A stretch of 64,000 nucleotides of DNA, from the NCBI GenBank assembly GCA_014860585.1, contig JACZJL010000134.1, positions 32,272-96,271 on the forward strand, written 5' to 3'. How positions within the stretch are numbered: the first letter of the stretch is position 1; each line of letters opens with the position of its first letter. The notes under the pieces were generated by a model. It ran no database searches and was not told the origin of the DNA. It saw only the letters and a list, made by a program, of their open reading frames with translations. The stretch comes from Bacteroidales bacterium (GTDB lineage Bacteria > Bacteroidota > Bacteroidia > Bacteroidales > 4484-276). Both the position numbers and the translations under genes were made by a program. Shown here one piece after another: positions 25,751 through 34,890 of this stretch.

Positions 25751-26635
25751 TCAGGGCATAGTTTTACTTTTTATCTCTATTCCGCCTTTAACATAGATAT
25801 CTTGCTGCGGGAAAGGAATTTCGATATTGTGAGCTTTGAACTTTTCAAAGATGGCATAATACAGCTGGCTTTTCAGGACTTTTGGCTTATCGCTGTATGT
25901 TTGTGTCCACACACGCAAATTAAAATTAAGGCTACTGTCTCCGAATTCATCAAAAAGTACATCTGGTTCTGGGTTTTTGAGTACCTCCGGATTATCATTT
26001 GCAACCTCCAACAGCAGCTTTCTGATGGTTGCAGGGTCTTCCTTATAGGCCACACTCACCGGAAAGTTTAACCTTACATTACGATCGTTAAGGCTCCAGT
26101 TTATTACCCGTTCGTTGATAAAAGCTGAATTGGGTACAATAACACTGATGTTATCATTGGTGATAATGGTTGTGGAGCGTGCTGAGATACTGGCAACAGT
26201 TCCTAAAATATCATCCACTTCCACACGGTCGCCTACTTTGATTGGGCGTTCAAACAGAATGATAACGCCACTGATAAAGTTGTTGGTGACATTCTGAAGG
26301 CCGAACCCAATACCAATTCCTAAAGCTCCGATAAGCAATCCCAAAGCACTCAGATCAATACCTGAAGTTTGAAAAATGATATACGTGCCCAAAAGAACCA
26401 GCACATAACGAATGATCGTAGCAATGGATTGACTTACCCCAATATCGAGTTTATAGCGGGGGAAGATTTTATTTACCAGCAATTTCTTCAGTTTGGATGT
26501 CAGGTAAATCAATAAGAAGAGCGAAACTACGACGATTGTCAATGATTTTAAAGTAAGTGGTGTGGAACCAAGTTTCAACAACTCAAAGTTCCAGATATCT
26601 CGAATTCGTTCCAGGATTGATTCAAACTGGTTCAT
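25751..26635 (-). CDS. mscS: Small mechanosensitive channel (MscS family)
   Basis: 294 residues. Three N-terminal transmembrane helices are followed by the glycine/alanine-rich pore helix (LGLLIGALGIGIGFGLQNVTNN, about residues 93-115), then FISGVIILFERPIKVGDRV and IVPNSAFINERVINWS of the MscS beta domain. The channel opens under membrane tension and releases solutes on hypo-osmotic shock. Its ATG overlaps the stop codon of the upstream patatin gene (ATGA at 26632-26635), so the two are translationally coupled. A hairpin terminator lies downstream, shared with the convergent peptidase gene. Confidence 0.93.
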   Translation of the reverse strand: MNQFESILERIRDIWNFELLKLGSTPLTLKSLTIVVVSLFLLIYLTSKLKKLLVNKIFPRYKLDIGVSQSIATIIRYVLVLLGTYIIFQTSGIDLSALGLLIGALGIGIGFGLQNVTNNFISGVIILFERPIKVGDRVEVDDILGTVASISARSTTIITNDNISVIVPNSAFINERVINWSLNDRNVRLNFPVSVAYKEDPATIRKLLLEVANDNPEVLKNPEPDVLFDEFGDSSLNFNLRVWTQTYSDKPKVLKSQLYYAIFEKFKAHNIEIPFPQQDIYVKGGIEIKSKTMP

Positions 26636-27384
26636 AGGGCAATTTTTAAATTTTTACAATATTCATAACCAATTTCAAACATCTCGTCAACATGTGATGT
26701 ATTCAAGAGTTCAAACTTTGACAATTTTTCAGGCTCAATTAAAATATCACATTTGCCGTCAATCCCTTTGGTTGTTGCATTTACACTCAGTTGAAATGCC
26801 CTTGTAGCAGCATCTATAAGGTTTTGAATTTTTAAAATTGTTTGTAACGGACTAATGTTTACAGCAATGATTTTCCGACATTTCCCTATCAACGGTTCAA
26901 CCGGCAAATTGTCCATTATTCCTCCATCAGCATAAAGACTTTGACCAATTTTTACAGGTGAAAACAATACTGGTATTGACATGGAAGCCTGGATGATTGT
27001 TGTAAGATCACCTTTGTTGAAATACTCAATTTTTCCCTCAAAGAGATTTGTAGTAGCCACATACAGTGGAATCTTCAGATCGGCAAAATCATCAACAGAA
27101 AGATGCTTTTTCAGTAATTCCCTGGTTCTATCAAGGCTTAATAAGCCATTTTTTGGCACGATAACCTGCGCATAATCATTGAACTTGTTCTCCTTCATCA
27201 TCGTAAAAATATCATCAGGTTTCATTCCTGATGCAATAAAAACACCGACGAGAGCTCCCGCACTCACTCCGGAAATAATATCCGGTTGAATGCCTTTTTC
27301 CTCTAACGCCTTCAGAACTCCAAGATGGGCAAATCCCCTTGCTCCACCCCCGCCCAATGCAATACCGATTTTATATTTTTTCAT
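26632..27384 (-). CDS. Patatin-like phospholipase
   Basis: 250 residues from ATG at 27384; starts at 27432 (ATG) or 27441 (GTG) would add a short N-terminus of uncertain use. YKIGIALGGGGARGFAHLGVL supplies the oxyanion hole, SGVSAGALVG the nucleophile serine, and ADGGIMDNLPV the catalytic aspartate, as in the RssA/NTE-type bacterial patatins. A cytosolic or membrane-associated acyl hydrolase; the lipid substrate is unknown. Its stop codon overlaps the mscS start codon, suggesting that lipid hydrolysis or remodelling and channel activity are produced together. Confidence 0.9.
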   Translation of the reverse strand: MKKYKIGIALGGGGARGFAHLGVLKALEEKGIQPDIISGVSAGALVGVFIASGMKPDDIFTMMKENKFNDYAQVIVPKNGLLSLDRTRELLKKHLSVDDFADLKIPLYVATTNLFEGKIEYFNKGDLTTIIQASMSIPVLFSPVKIGQSLYADGGIMDNLPVEPLIGKCRKIIAVNISPLQTILKIQNLIDAATRAFQLSVNATTKGIDGKCDILIEPEKLSKFELLNTSHVDEMFEIGYEYCKNLKIAL

Positions 27385-27487
27385 TTTCAATGATGTAAGT
27401 TGATTAAATATTTTTTCAATTTTGATGGTCATTGTATTCACAGTTTTGAATTATTTAATCAATCACAGGCTTTTTCAACGATTTGGA

Positions 27488-27495
27488 CAAAGATA
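27488..27495 (-). promoter_or_regulatory. -7 element of the patatin-mscS promoter
   Basis: The minus strand reads TATCTTTG, an exact TAnnTTTG match, roughly 100 bases before the preferred patatin start (55 bases before the alternative ATG at 27432). Confidence 0.5.
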
Positions 27496-27660
27496 GCAAA
27501 AGAAATTTTCAGATAACTACAGATTTTAAAACGGATAGTTTCTCATTTAGCCCCTGGACTTATATGAGATATTGTTGAGCAGAACCTGACATCTTTATGT
27601 TTCAATCATGATATTATCCTAAAAAATTGAAAAATATATCAGATTATCAATAAATTAGCT

Positions 27661-27668
27661 TATTTTTG
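27661..27668 (+). promoter_or_regulatory. -7 element of the GNAT gene promoter
   Basis: TATTTTTG, an exact TAnnTTTG match, 33 bases before the ATG at 27702. Confidence 0.55.
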
Positions 27669-27701
27669 TCAAAATCGATTCCAAAAAATTAATTTTTAGT
27701 C

Positions 27702-28151
27702 ATGTTTAAAGAGAAAGTATTTACCCCCGCAGACACGATTGCAACCAAAGAAAAAACTGATCTTGTTGATTTTTTATACGACCATCTCGAAGAATACGGG
27801 GACAAAAAAGAGCACATTACCAATTCAATAGATTATGCCATGCACCATTACCCCCTTGCAGGTGGTTTTGTGTTGCAGGTAAATAAAGGTGAAGAGATCA
27901 TTGGTGCAGTTGTGATGAACAAGACCGGAATGGAAGGCTTCATACCTGAAAATGTATTGGTTTATATAGCTGTGCATCGCGATTACCGGGGAAAGGGTAT
28001 AGGAAAAACCCTGATGGAAAAAGCAATAAGACTGGCCAAAGGTGATGTTGCATTGCACGTTGAACAAGATAATCCTGCAAATTTCCTTTACAAAAAATTA
28101 GGCTTTGTAAATCCGTATCTGGAGATGAGGTATTATAAAAATGGAAAATAA
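27702..28151 (+). CDS. GNAT family N-acetyltransferase
   Basis: 149 residues. IAVHRDYRGKGIGKTLMEKA is motif A (R/QxxGxG/A) that binds acetyl-CoA; the C-terminal VEQDNPANFLYKKLGFVNP is motif B. The N-terminal half, with YDHLEEYGDKKEHITNSIDY, is presumably the acceptor-recognition part and identifies no substrate. It precedes the alanine racemase by 62 bases, with a weak hairpin and T-run between them. Confidence 0.88.
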   Translation: MFKEKVFTPADTIATKEKTDLVDFLYDHLEEYGDKKEHITNSIDYAMHHYPLAGGFVLQVNKGEEIIGAVVMNKTGMEGFIPENVLVYIAVHRDYRGKGIGKTLMEKAIRLAKGDVALHVEQDNPANFLYKKLGFVNPYLEMRYYKNGK

Positions 28152-28156
28152 CCGGG

Positions 28157-28192
28157 AAGGTCCCTTCCTACTTGTTTCCAGACCTTTTTTTT
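28157..28192 (+). terminator. Possible weak terminator after the GNAT gene
   Basis: AAGGTC (28157-28162) pairs with GACCTT (28181-28186), followed by a T-run. The stem is short, so termination may be partial and the racemase genes may be read through. Confidence 0.4.
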
Positions 28193-28213
28193 ATACTATC
28201 CTAAAATTGTAAA

Positions 28214-29365
28214 ATGCATTTTCCCTCAATTATCGAGATCAGCAAATCCGCGCTGAGGCATAACATTTCATTTCTCCAATCCTATTTGCAACCGGGCGTC
28301 AGAATTTCCTCGGTTGTTAAAGCCAATGCATACGGCCACGGTGTTTCTGTATTTGTTCCCCTCGCTGAAGAATTTGGCATTGATCATTTCTCCGTTTTTA
28401 GTCTTGATGAGGCTTTCAACGTCAGGAAGTCATTGAAAAATCACGCTGATATCATGGTCATGGGCTGGGTTGATCCGAAAGATATTCCCTGGGCAGTTGA
28501 GCATGATACTGAGTTTTATGTTTTTGAGATGGATACACTACATGCTGCATTAAATGCGGCAAAATTCAATAGAAAACAAGCAAAAGTACATCTTGAAGTT
28601 GAAACCGGTATGAACAGAACCGGTCTCTCTGTCAGAGACCTCAAAAAAGCAATGAAGTTGATCACAGAAAACGTTGCATATTTTAATATCCGTGGGCTAT
28701 GTACACACTACGCCGGTGCTGAGAGCATCTCCAATTATCTCAGGGTAATTCATCAATTGAAAAGATTTAACCAAAAACGAAAGTTGTTGCTGCACAACGG
28801 CATCGTTCCCGCATTTAACCATACGGCTTGCTCTGCAGCATGTGTCGCCTACCCGAAAACACAAATGGATATGGTAAGGATCGGTATCCTGCAATACGGC
28901 TTTTGGCCCAGTCCCGAGACTTTCATTCACTACATCCATGGAAGGAATGACAAAACTGATCCCTTACAACGTGTCTTGAGCTGGAAAAGTAAAATCATGA
29001 GTATAAAGGATGTCAGTGAAGGGGAATTTGTCAGTTATGGTACGACCTACCTGGCAAAAAGTGATATGCGAATAGCCATTATTCCTGCCGGTTACTCGCA
29101 TGGATACAGCCGTTCACTAAGTAATCAGGGCAGGGTGCTGATTAGCAATCAGCGGGTGGGAGTGATTGGTACTGTAAATATGAACATGCTGATTGCCGAT
29201 ATTACCGGACTTGAAGATGCCAAGATAGGAGATGAAGTGGTGTTTATTGGTCGTCAGGGTGATAAAGTGATTAATGTTTCCTCTTTTACTGAGTTAAGCG
29301 ACCAACTGAATTATGAATTACTGGCCAGGCTTCCTATGAATATTCCACGAATAATTGTTGACTAA
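28214..29365 (+). CDS. alr: Alanine racemase
   Basis: 383 residues. The PLP-binding lysine is K36 in SSVVKANAYGHG; EVETGMNRTGL, HFSVFSLDEA and MVRIGILQYGFWPS are standard; the catalytic tyrosine lies in PAGYSHGYSRSLSNQG (about residue 294). The enzyme interconverts L- and D-alanine for peptidoglycan. Here it is a stand-alone enzyme, whereas many Bacteroidota carry a MurF-Alr fusion, so another alr copy elsewhere in the genome is possible. It is followed 12 bases later by an ornithine-racemase-like gene. Confidence 0.93.
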   Translation: MHFPSIIEISKSALRHNISFLQSYLQPGVRISSVVKANAYGHGVSVFVPLAEEFGIDHFSVFSLDEAFNVRKSLKNHADIMVMGWVDPKDIPWAVEHDTEFYVFEMDTLHAALNAAKFNRKQAKVHLEVETGMNRTGLSVRDLKKAMKLITENVAYFNIRGLCTHYAGAESISNYLRVIHQLKRFNQKRKLLLHNGIVPAFNHTACSAACVAYPKTQMDMVRIGILQYGFWPSPETFIHYIHGRNDKTDPLQRVLSWKSKIMSIKDVSEGEFVSYGTTYLAKSDMRIAIIPAGYSHGYSRSLSNQGRVLISNQRVGVIGTVNMNMLIADITGLEDAKIGDEVVFIGRQGDKVINVSSFTELSDQLNYELLARLPMNIPRIIVD

Positions 29366-29377
29366 AAATCCAAACCA

Positions 29378-30451
29378 ATGGCATATGTTGAATTAAACAG
29401 GCGAAAGCTAAGGCATAATTACAAATTTCTTAAAGAACTCTTCGGCAAGCACAACATCAAATGGGGAGTAGTATCGAAGTTACTTTGCGGGAATAAAAAA
29501 TTTATCCAGGAGGTTTTAGCTTTGAACCCATTAGAAATTCACGACTCAAGAATCAGCAACCTCAAAACAATAAAAGAGCTGGCGCCCGACATGCAAACCG
29601 TTTACATCAAACCCCCTCCCAATGGATCAATACCGGGTTTGGTGAAATATGCAGATGTCAGCTTTAATACAAGCTTTAAAACCATTAAGATGATCTCGGA
29701 TGAGGCTGTATTGCAGAACAAGATCCATAAGATCATTATTATGATTGAGATGGGCGACTTACGGGAAGGGGTGATGGGTGATGAATTGATGAATTTCTAC
29801 AAAAGGGTGTTTACTTTGCCAAACATCGAGGTAATAGGAGTTGGCGCAAATCTAAACTGTCTCAACGGCGTTATGCCGACACACGACAAACTCATTCAGC
29901 TAAGTCTTTACAAGCAACTCATCGAAGCCAGGTTCAATAGAAAAATCCCCTGGGTAACGGGTGGGTCTTCGGTGACAATACCCCTTGTTTTTAAAAAACT
30001 TATCCCAAAAGGGATCAATCATTTCAGGATTGGGGAAACACTTTTCAGGGGGATTGATTTGTTCGAAGATAAATTGATTCCCGGAATGAAAGGAGATGTT
30101 TTCAGGTTACATACTGAGATCATTGAGCTGAGGGAAAAGCCAAAAATCCCCTCGGGTGAAATTGGAACAAATGTAGCAGGCGAAACACCCGAGATTGATG
30201 AAAATAATTATGGAAAAACTTCATTTCGTGCCATTCTCGACATCGGTTTGTTGGATATTAAACCTGTTGATCTTGTGTCTGAGGATAAATCAATAGAGTA
30301 CTCCGGTGCCAGCTCCGATATGGTGGTGATGGACTTGGGAAAAAATGAAAATAATTATAAAGTAGGTGACACAATCTCGTTCAAATTGAGCTATATGGGC
30401 ATTCTGGCCATCATGAATTCAAATTACATCAGCAAAGAGATTGTACAATGA
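29378..30451 (+). CDS. PLP-dependent ornithine/alanine racemase family protein
   Basis: 357 residues, alanine-racemase fold III. The PLP lysine is K34 in WGVVSKLLCGN; IIMIEMGDLREGV, GVGANLNCLNG, VTGGSSVTIP and GINHFRIGETLFRGID match the ornithine racemase (Orr) group rather than classical Alr. The family also includes lysine- or alanine-using relatives, so ornithine is only a likely substrate. It has no signal peptide and is translated just downstream of alr (12 bases apart), indicating a shared operon for D-amino acid production. Confidence 0.85.
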   Translation: MAYVELNRRKLRHNYKFLKELFGKHNIKWGVVSKLLCGNKKFIQEVLALNPLEIHDSRISNLKTIKELAPDMQTVYIKPPPNGSIPGLVKYADVSFNTSFKTIKMISDEAVLQNKIHKIIIMIEMGDLREGVMGDELMNFYKRVFTLPNIEVIGVGANLNCLNGVMPTHDKLIQLSLYKQLIEARFNRKIPWVTGGSSVTIPLVFKKLIPKGINHFRIGETLFRGIDLFEDKLIPGMKGDVFRLHTEIIELREKPKIPSGEIGTNVAGETPEIDENNYGKTSFRAILDIGLLDIKPVDLVSEDKSIEYSGASSDMVVMDLGKNENNYKVGDTISFKLSYMGILAIMNSNYISKEIVQ

Positions 30452-30528
30452 TTGCTTTGATTTTGTCGCAGATGTGAAACTATACGAACTTTAAGCCTTA
30501 AAGATAGATGACAAAAGGACACCTGGTA

Positions 30529-31998
30529 TCAATAACCGGCAAAAGCAGCCAAATTCAATGCAATGGAGTAGTGCAGGAATTGTTTTAGGAAGGTAGGGTT
30601 TTCATTTTGAGAAAGATCACTGACCATGAAAACGACGAGCAACTCATTTTGATCAATTTCCGCATTGAAATTCAGCATGATACTGTTTGTCTCATTAGCA
30701 TAGCGGGTAATATAATAGCTTGCGTATTCCCATTCATCGTCTTCTTCAAAAAAATCAGCATCGTCTTCATCCATGTACCAGCTATCAGTGCTGCTTACAA
30801 ATGGCATACTTAAAACGTGATTGAAAATTTTGTAAGCATTGGTTTTTGCATTTGCAAAATCACCCGCATCATAAATCATTGCATAGTAGTGTAGCGTATT
30901 GTTCTCGTTGGTAGTATAAAACCAACCGTTTGAGTAGTCCATGGTTTCACCGGCAGGAATGGTGATGGTTGCTCCAGTTTGGTAATCTTCATAAACGTCG
31001 TATCTTGTGTTGTTCATGTTCAGATTGAACGCTGAAGTGATTTCAGATATATCATTTCTGTCTTCGACTTCCATTGTGGATAATATTTCCTGATAACTTG
31101 CACTCCAGGTCTTTGTTATTTCATTATCACCAGAGCCAACTATGTTATATTTCACATCGTCTTCCATCATTTTATTTTGCATTTCATTTCCTGAATTATC
31201 AGGCACAACAGTGTAACTGGCATATAGATTTGCCTGTAAAGATGCTGTTCCCGGGAATGGGTCGCTTGAAGCAAGAAGTTTGGGGATATAAAAACTGGCT
31301 GGGATGGCCCAATTCAAACGGGCAGTACCCGATCGAAGTCCACCGTCGGCAATTCCGATAACCTGACCGCTTTTTGTTAAAATCGGAGCTCCTGAATGAC
31401 CAGGCTGGATGGTAGAACTAACACGTAATATCCTTACTTTTGATAAGGGATATCCCTGCTGTTCGTCAAGGATAAACTTGAAATCGGTATTGTTCACCAG
31501 GCTATTGAGTGTTGGGGGCGGATCAAGACTTCGGGAAAACCGCACATCATCCCCTGCCATGTGGAAAATCCCGTGAGGATAACCCCAAATGAAAAACTCA
31601 CCGGTTGAATTATGATCAACATCAGCAAGTGATAAGGGAGTAATCCCCAAATCGGTATCTAGCTCGAGCAATGCAAGATCAGCTTCCTTTAGCACCCTGA
31701 CTACTTTGATTACGCCGCTTTCTTTTTGTTGCCTGTCAGTATAAACCACAATATCTTTGACCGGAATTCCTGCAACAACATGAAGCGCTGTGATCACTTG
31801 TCTTGGATTACCATAACACCATCCCGTCCCATTACCGATCTTGGTTACAATTTTTCCTTTTTCATCAGGGCCTTTAAATGTCGTCTTGATCTTAACCACC
31901 GACCTTGCAGCATCACGATCGGAAGATTGTGCAAATAATGCTATAAATTGAACGGTTGCAAAGAAAAAAATAAAGGAAAGTAAAATTTTGGTTCTCAT
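30529..31998 (-). CDS. Secreted trypsin-like serine protease with C-terminal extension
   Basis: 489 residues. MRTKILLSFIFFFATVQF... is a signal peptide cleaved near residue 23. The S1 protease domain (about 28-250) retains the triad: H73 (VITALHVVAG), D107 (EADLALLELD) and S202 (IQPGHSGAPIL). No PDZ domain is recognised. The C-terminal 230 residues are a separate acidic region, with no family recognised, that ends in hydrophobic sequence. It should act in the periplasm or outside the cell. It is the last gene of a three-gene minus-strand set with a membrane protein and a GH19 enzyme, 23 bases from the former. Confidence 0.83.
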   Translation of the reverse strand: MRTKILLSFIFFFATVQFIALFAQSSDRDAARSVVKIKTTFKGPDEKGKIVTKIGNGTGWCYGNPRQVITALHVVAGIPVKDIVVYTDRQQKESGVIKVVRVLKEADLALLELDTDLGITPLSLADVDHNSTGEFFIWGYPHGIFHMAGDDVRFSRSLDPPPTLNSLVNNTDFKFILDEQQGYPLSKVRILRVSSTIQPGHSGAPILTKSGQVIGIADGGLRSGTARLNWAIPASFYIPKLLASSDPFPGTASLQANLYASYTVVPDNSGNEMQNKMMEDDVKYNIVGSGDNEITKTWSASYQEILSTMEVEDRNDISEITSAFNLNMNNTRYDVYEDYQTGATITIPAGETMDYSNGWFYTTNENNTLHYYAMIYDAGDFANAKTNAYKIFNHVLSMPFVSSTDSWYMDEDDADFFEEDDEWEYASYYITRYANETNSIMLNFNAEIDQNELLVVFMVSDLSQNENPTFLKQFLHYSIALNLAAFAGY

Positions 31999-32021
31999 GT
32001 TCTTGGATTTCTAATTAAGCA

Positions 32022-32873
32022 TTAATCTTTTTCGAGTTCACAAACCAGACCCGACAGTGAACCCATTATTTTAATTTGATTTACAGAAGGAAGTTTTTCA
32101 ACCTCTACAGCTAACCTGGAAGTCATGTCATTTTCCTGCCATTTCGACAAGTCATCGCCGAGGTTGCACAAAGCAGTTTTGGAGTTGGACATTTTCATGC
32201 TGCACACCAGGAAACGCAATCCGCGAAGAAAGTCAAACCTGTCGCTTTCAGGAACATTCATTTCAATACTCGACATCAATACTGTCAACGCTGACTTATC
32301 AAGTGCCAGCATTTTTTCCTTTGCTACACTCCAGTCATCATTCCAGTTATCAGGATCAATCTCGGAGCATAGACTTTCGATGTCTTCGGCACTAAACAAA
32401 TTGGACTGGTGTGCACGCTGCATTTCCCCAATTTCACCTGCTTCACCTGTTGTTGGATTAATGCCAAGCCGCTGGTAAGCGACAAATTTAAGCGCATCGC
32501 TGGAGTCATACCCGGCTTCGATATATTGCTGAACACTCTTTTTCACCGGAATGGTAAAGACTTCATTGGTTCTGATCCACATTCCAAAAAGGATACCCGC
32601 TACTACAGCCAGTCCAAACCATCCGGCACGCAGTGAAGTCAGCAGCGTTTCATTTTTATCCTTCTTGTACGTATCATTGTCCATACCGGTAAAACTCCGC
32701 TTTTCAAACCCAAGAAAGGCGCCAAGCGCAACAGTCAGAGTAGCCATGATGGCTTTTACCACTTCGGATACCGAAAGACCCATAATCAGTCCAAGCAGCA
32801 AACCCATCCCGATTCCTGATAAAATGGCGGCACGCCTCAAAGAGATGAGCAGCCTTTTTTCTTCTTTTTCCAT
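32022..32873 (-). CDS. Uncharacterised membrane protein
   Basis: 283 residues, no family recognised. Three predicted transmembrane helices lie in the first 110 residues (around 14-30, 34-53 and 84-101), and the remaining 170 residues are soluble and helical, with several cysteines and acidic stretches. The N-terminal glycine-rich helices (GIGMGLLLGLIMGL) could form a small oligomeric bundle. Its position between a GH19 muralytic enzyme and a secreted protease, with gaps of only 26 and 23 bases, implies that it works with them, perhaps as an anchor, regulator or export factor. This role is inferred from context only. Confidence 0.75.
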   Translation of the reverse strand: MEKEEKRLLISLRRAAILSGIGMGLLLGLIMGLSVSEVVKAIMATLTVALGAFLGFEKRSFTGMDNDTYKKDKNETLLTSLRAGWFGLAVVAGILFGMWIRTNEVFTIPVKKSVQQYIEAGYDSSDALKFVAYQRLGINPTTGEAGEIGEMQRAHQSNLFSAEDIESLCSEIDPDNWNDDWSVAKEKMLALDKSALTVLMSSIEMNVPESDRFDFLRGLRFLVCSMKMSNSKTALCNLGDDLSKWQENDMTSRLAVEVEKLPSVNQIKIMGSLSGLVCELEKD

Positions 32874-32899
32874 TGGTGCAAGAGTTAAATGAAATTCTT

Positions 32900-33718
32900 T
32901 TACCTTAGCAAGCTATAGTATTCGTTGAAATGCTTGATTCTGTCAGCTAAACCAATGGTTCCGCCATTCACAGCCTTGGTTACTGCTGTGATTACATCCT
33001 CACCAGGTCCTCTGTCGCAAATAGCCCAAATGCGTTTGGAAGCAAAAAAGAAAGCTGCTGAAGCCAGTGGATATTTGGTCGCAACCAGGTCGGGGTTGGC
33101 AACGGTATCTTCACCAATAAACCTGGCAAAACTGGTGTAGTTGTCTTTTCCGGTGAGTTGGAGGAAACCTCTTCCCCTGAATTTAAAACCTTCACCGCTG
33201 GCCTCGTTACCATTTCCCATGCGGCTGGCATAGACCAGCGAGCCAATTTTTGCAGGATTGTTTGCGTAAGAGTCTGCTAAATTTCCGGGAAAATATTTTG
33301 GAAAAATTACCCGCAACCGCTCGGCTGAGTAGTTCATATTTTCTGTAACTATCCTGAAACCCCCACTTTCATGGCCACATTGGGCTAAAAAGTGAGCAAG
33401 ACGCAGCCCATTGGTTATTTCAAACTTTTTGGCTGTGTCAGGAATTTGAGAAAGGACAGCATCTGGTATTTTACCTTTTAGCTTATCCAGTTTCAGAGGG
33501 CCGGATGAAACATTCCCCGAAGTTGCCGCAACGGAAGCACCAAATAGCTTTAACCACATTTTATCGTCAACAATACCGTTGGCTACAAACCCATTTTTTG
33601 CTTGCCATTCTTTAACTTTGGCCTCGGTACCTGACCCAAAGGATCCATCATCTGATATACCAAGTTTAGCTTGTAATTTTTTTACATCATCACCTCGTGA
33701 ACCATTTTTGAGTAACAT
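32900..33718 (-). CDS. Peptidoglycan-binding domain plus GH19 chitinase/lysozyme-like enzyme
   Basis: 272 residues. A PG_binding_1-type domain (about 1-60, NGSRGDDVKKLQAKLG ... GIVDDKMWLKLFG) precedes a GH19 domain with LAHFLAQCGHESGGFRIVTE (E117 as likely general acid) and FKFRGRGFLQLTGKDNYTSF. This two-part layout is common in bacterial and phage endolysins that cut peptidoglycan or chitin-like glycans. There is no signal peptide, so release to the wall needs another route such as a holin-like partner or lysis. It is the first gene of the three-gene set with the membrane protein and protease. Confidence 0.87.
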   Translation of the reverse strand: MLLKNGSRGDDVKKLQAKLGISDDGSFGSGTEAKVKEWQAKNGFVANGIVDDKMWLKLFGASVAATSGNVSSGPLKLDKLKGKIPDAVLSQIPDTAKKFEITNGLRLAHFLAQCGHESGGFRIVTENMNYSAERLRVIFPKYFPGNLADSYANNPAKIGSLVYASRMGNGNEASGEGFKFRGRGFLQLTGKDNYTSFARFIGEDTVANPDLVATKYPLASAAFFFASKRIWAICDRGPGEDVITAVTKAVNGGTIGLADRIKHFNEYYSLLR

Positions 33719-33903
33719 AATGAATAATTTTAAGGTTTATAATTTATTATAAGCAATCAAATTGACTAAAAGTTCACATTTTCAGTATTTTAACTAAAAA
33801 TTAACAAAATGTTCGAAATGCATGCTTCAAAAAAAGCAAGCGGGTTGTAAGCCGTAATCAGGTCAAAACAAATAATTTGCATAGTTGCAAAAATGTATCA
33901 AAG

Positions 33904-34890
33904 ATGCCAGTCTTCAATCATTTCGTTAAGACAAACAAAGCGATATTGTTTATTTTTGCCAAAATTTTTCATTTGTTGAATTTTCGATTCATTATTTTAC
34001 TTTCGATATTTATCTTTGGTGCAGTGAGGGGTTACAGCCAGGATTTGCCAGCAAGGGACTCATTGTCTTTGCTGTCAGACTCTGCGTTGTTCCATTCGAA
34101 TTATAATGATGCTGACTTCATTCCCGGTGATTTTTCATTTGTGCCTGCTGAAATTCTGTACGACTGTATTTGGGATAACTACAACATACGCTATAAATCG
34201 GAGATATTGCCTTCAAAAAAAGATACAGTGATGATCCCGTTAATAGGTCAGGATGACAATTGTTTTGTTACTCCATTTCAGGGAAAAGTTATCAGCGGGT
34301 TTAGGACGCCAAGAAGGAAAAATCACACGGGTACTGATGTTAAGCTTTCCAAAGGCGACAGCGTTTTATGTGCGTTTGACGGGAAAGTGCGCCTGGCAAG
34401 GACTTACAGTGGTTACGGGCTATTAGTGCTTGTCAGGCACAACAACGGTCTTGAAACGATTTACAGCCATTTGTCGAAAATATTGGTCAAAGAAAATCAA
34501 TATATCAGCGCTGGCGAGATCATTGGTTTGGGTGGCAGGACAGGCAGAGCAACCACCGACCATTTGCACTTTGAGTCGCGGTTATTTGGTATTCCATTCA
34601 ACTCTGAAAAATATATTGATTTTGAAAACGCTGAATTAAAGGGTGATACGTTGTATTATATCAATGGCCATATTGAGTTGCGTCTGGAAGATTTTCCATC
34701 TGCACCAGCCTCCAATGAACTTATTGCAGGATCTGTAAAAGGTGATGGGATCGCATACAAAATACAGAAAGGGGATACATTATCAGCCATTGCAAGGAAG
34801 TATAATACTTCTGTAAACCGCATCTGCCAGGATAATAATATAACAGTCACTAAAACCCTTAAAATTGGGGAAGTACTTGTAATCAGGTAA
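33904..34890 (+). CDS. M23 metallopeptidase with LysM domain
   Basis: 328 residues from ATG at 33904; a TTG at 33877 would add nine residues. A signal peptide or N-terminal anchor (about residues 28-46) precedes an M23 peptidase domain with NHTGTDVKLSKGD (HxxxD zinc ligands) and DHLHFESR (HxH). A C-terminal LysM motif (YKIQKGDTLSAIARKYNTS and ICQDNNI) binds peptidoglycan. It should be a DD-endopeptidase acting on the cell wall. It is convergent with the TPM genes and next to the GH19 set, making this a peptidoglycan-hydrolase neighbourhood. Confidence 0.9.
   Translation: MPVFNHFVKTNKAILFIFAKIFHLLNFRFIILLSIFIFGAVRGYSQDLPARDSLSLLSDSALFHSNYNDADFIPGDFSFVPAEILYDCIWDNYNIRYKSEILPSKKDTVMIPLIGQDDNCFVTPFQGKVISGFRTPRRKNHTGTDVKLSKGDSVLCAFDGKVRLARTYSGYGLLVLVRHNNGLETIYSHLSKILVKENQYISAGEIIGLGGRTGRATTDHLHFESRLFGIPFNSEKYIDFENAELKGDTLYYINGHIELRLEDFPSAPASNELIAGSVKGDGIAYKIQKGDTLSAIARKYNTSVNRICQDNNITVTKTLKIGEVLVIR

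Larger units (their letters stand above)
27385..27701. other. Intergenic region between patatin and GNAT genes
   Basis: 317 bases without a credible ORF. It is AT-rich and holds two divergent promoter elements: TATCTTTG on the minus strand (27488-27495) for patatin-mscS and TATTTTTG on the plus strand (27661-27668) for the GNAT gene. I see no repeats or RNA-like structure otherwise. Confidence 0.6.

Noticed and set aside
30480..30500. CTTTAAG-C-CTTAAAG palindrome
   Set aside because: Loop is one base and no T-run follows; a short palindrome in AT-rich DNA is not enough for a feature.
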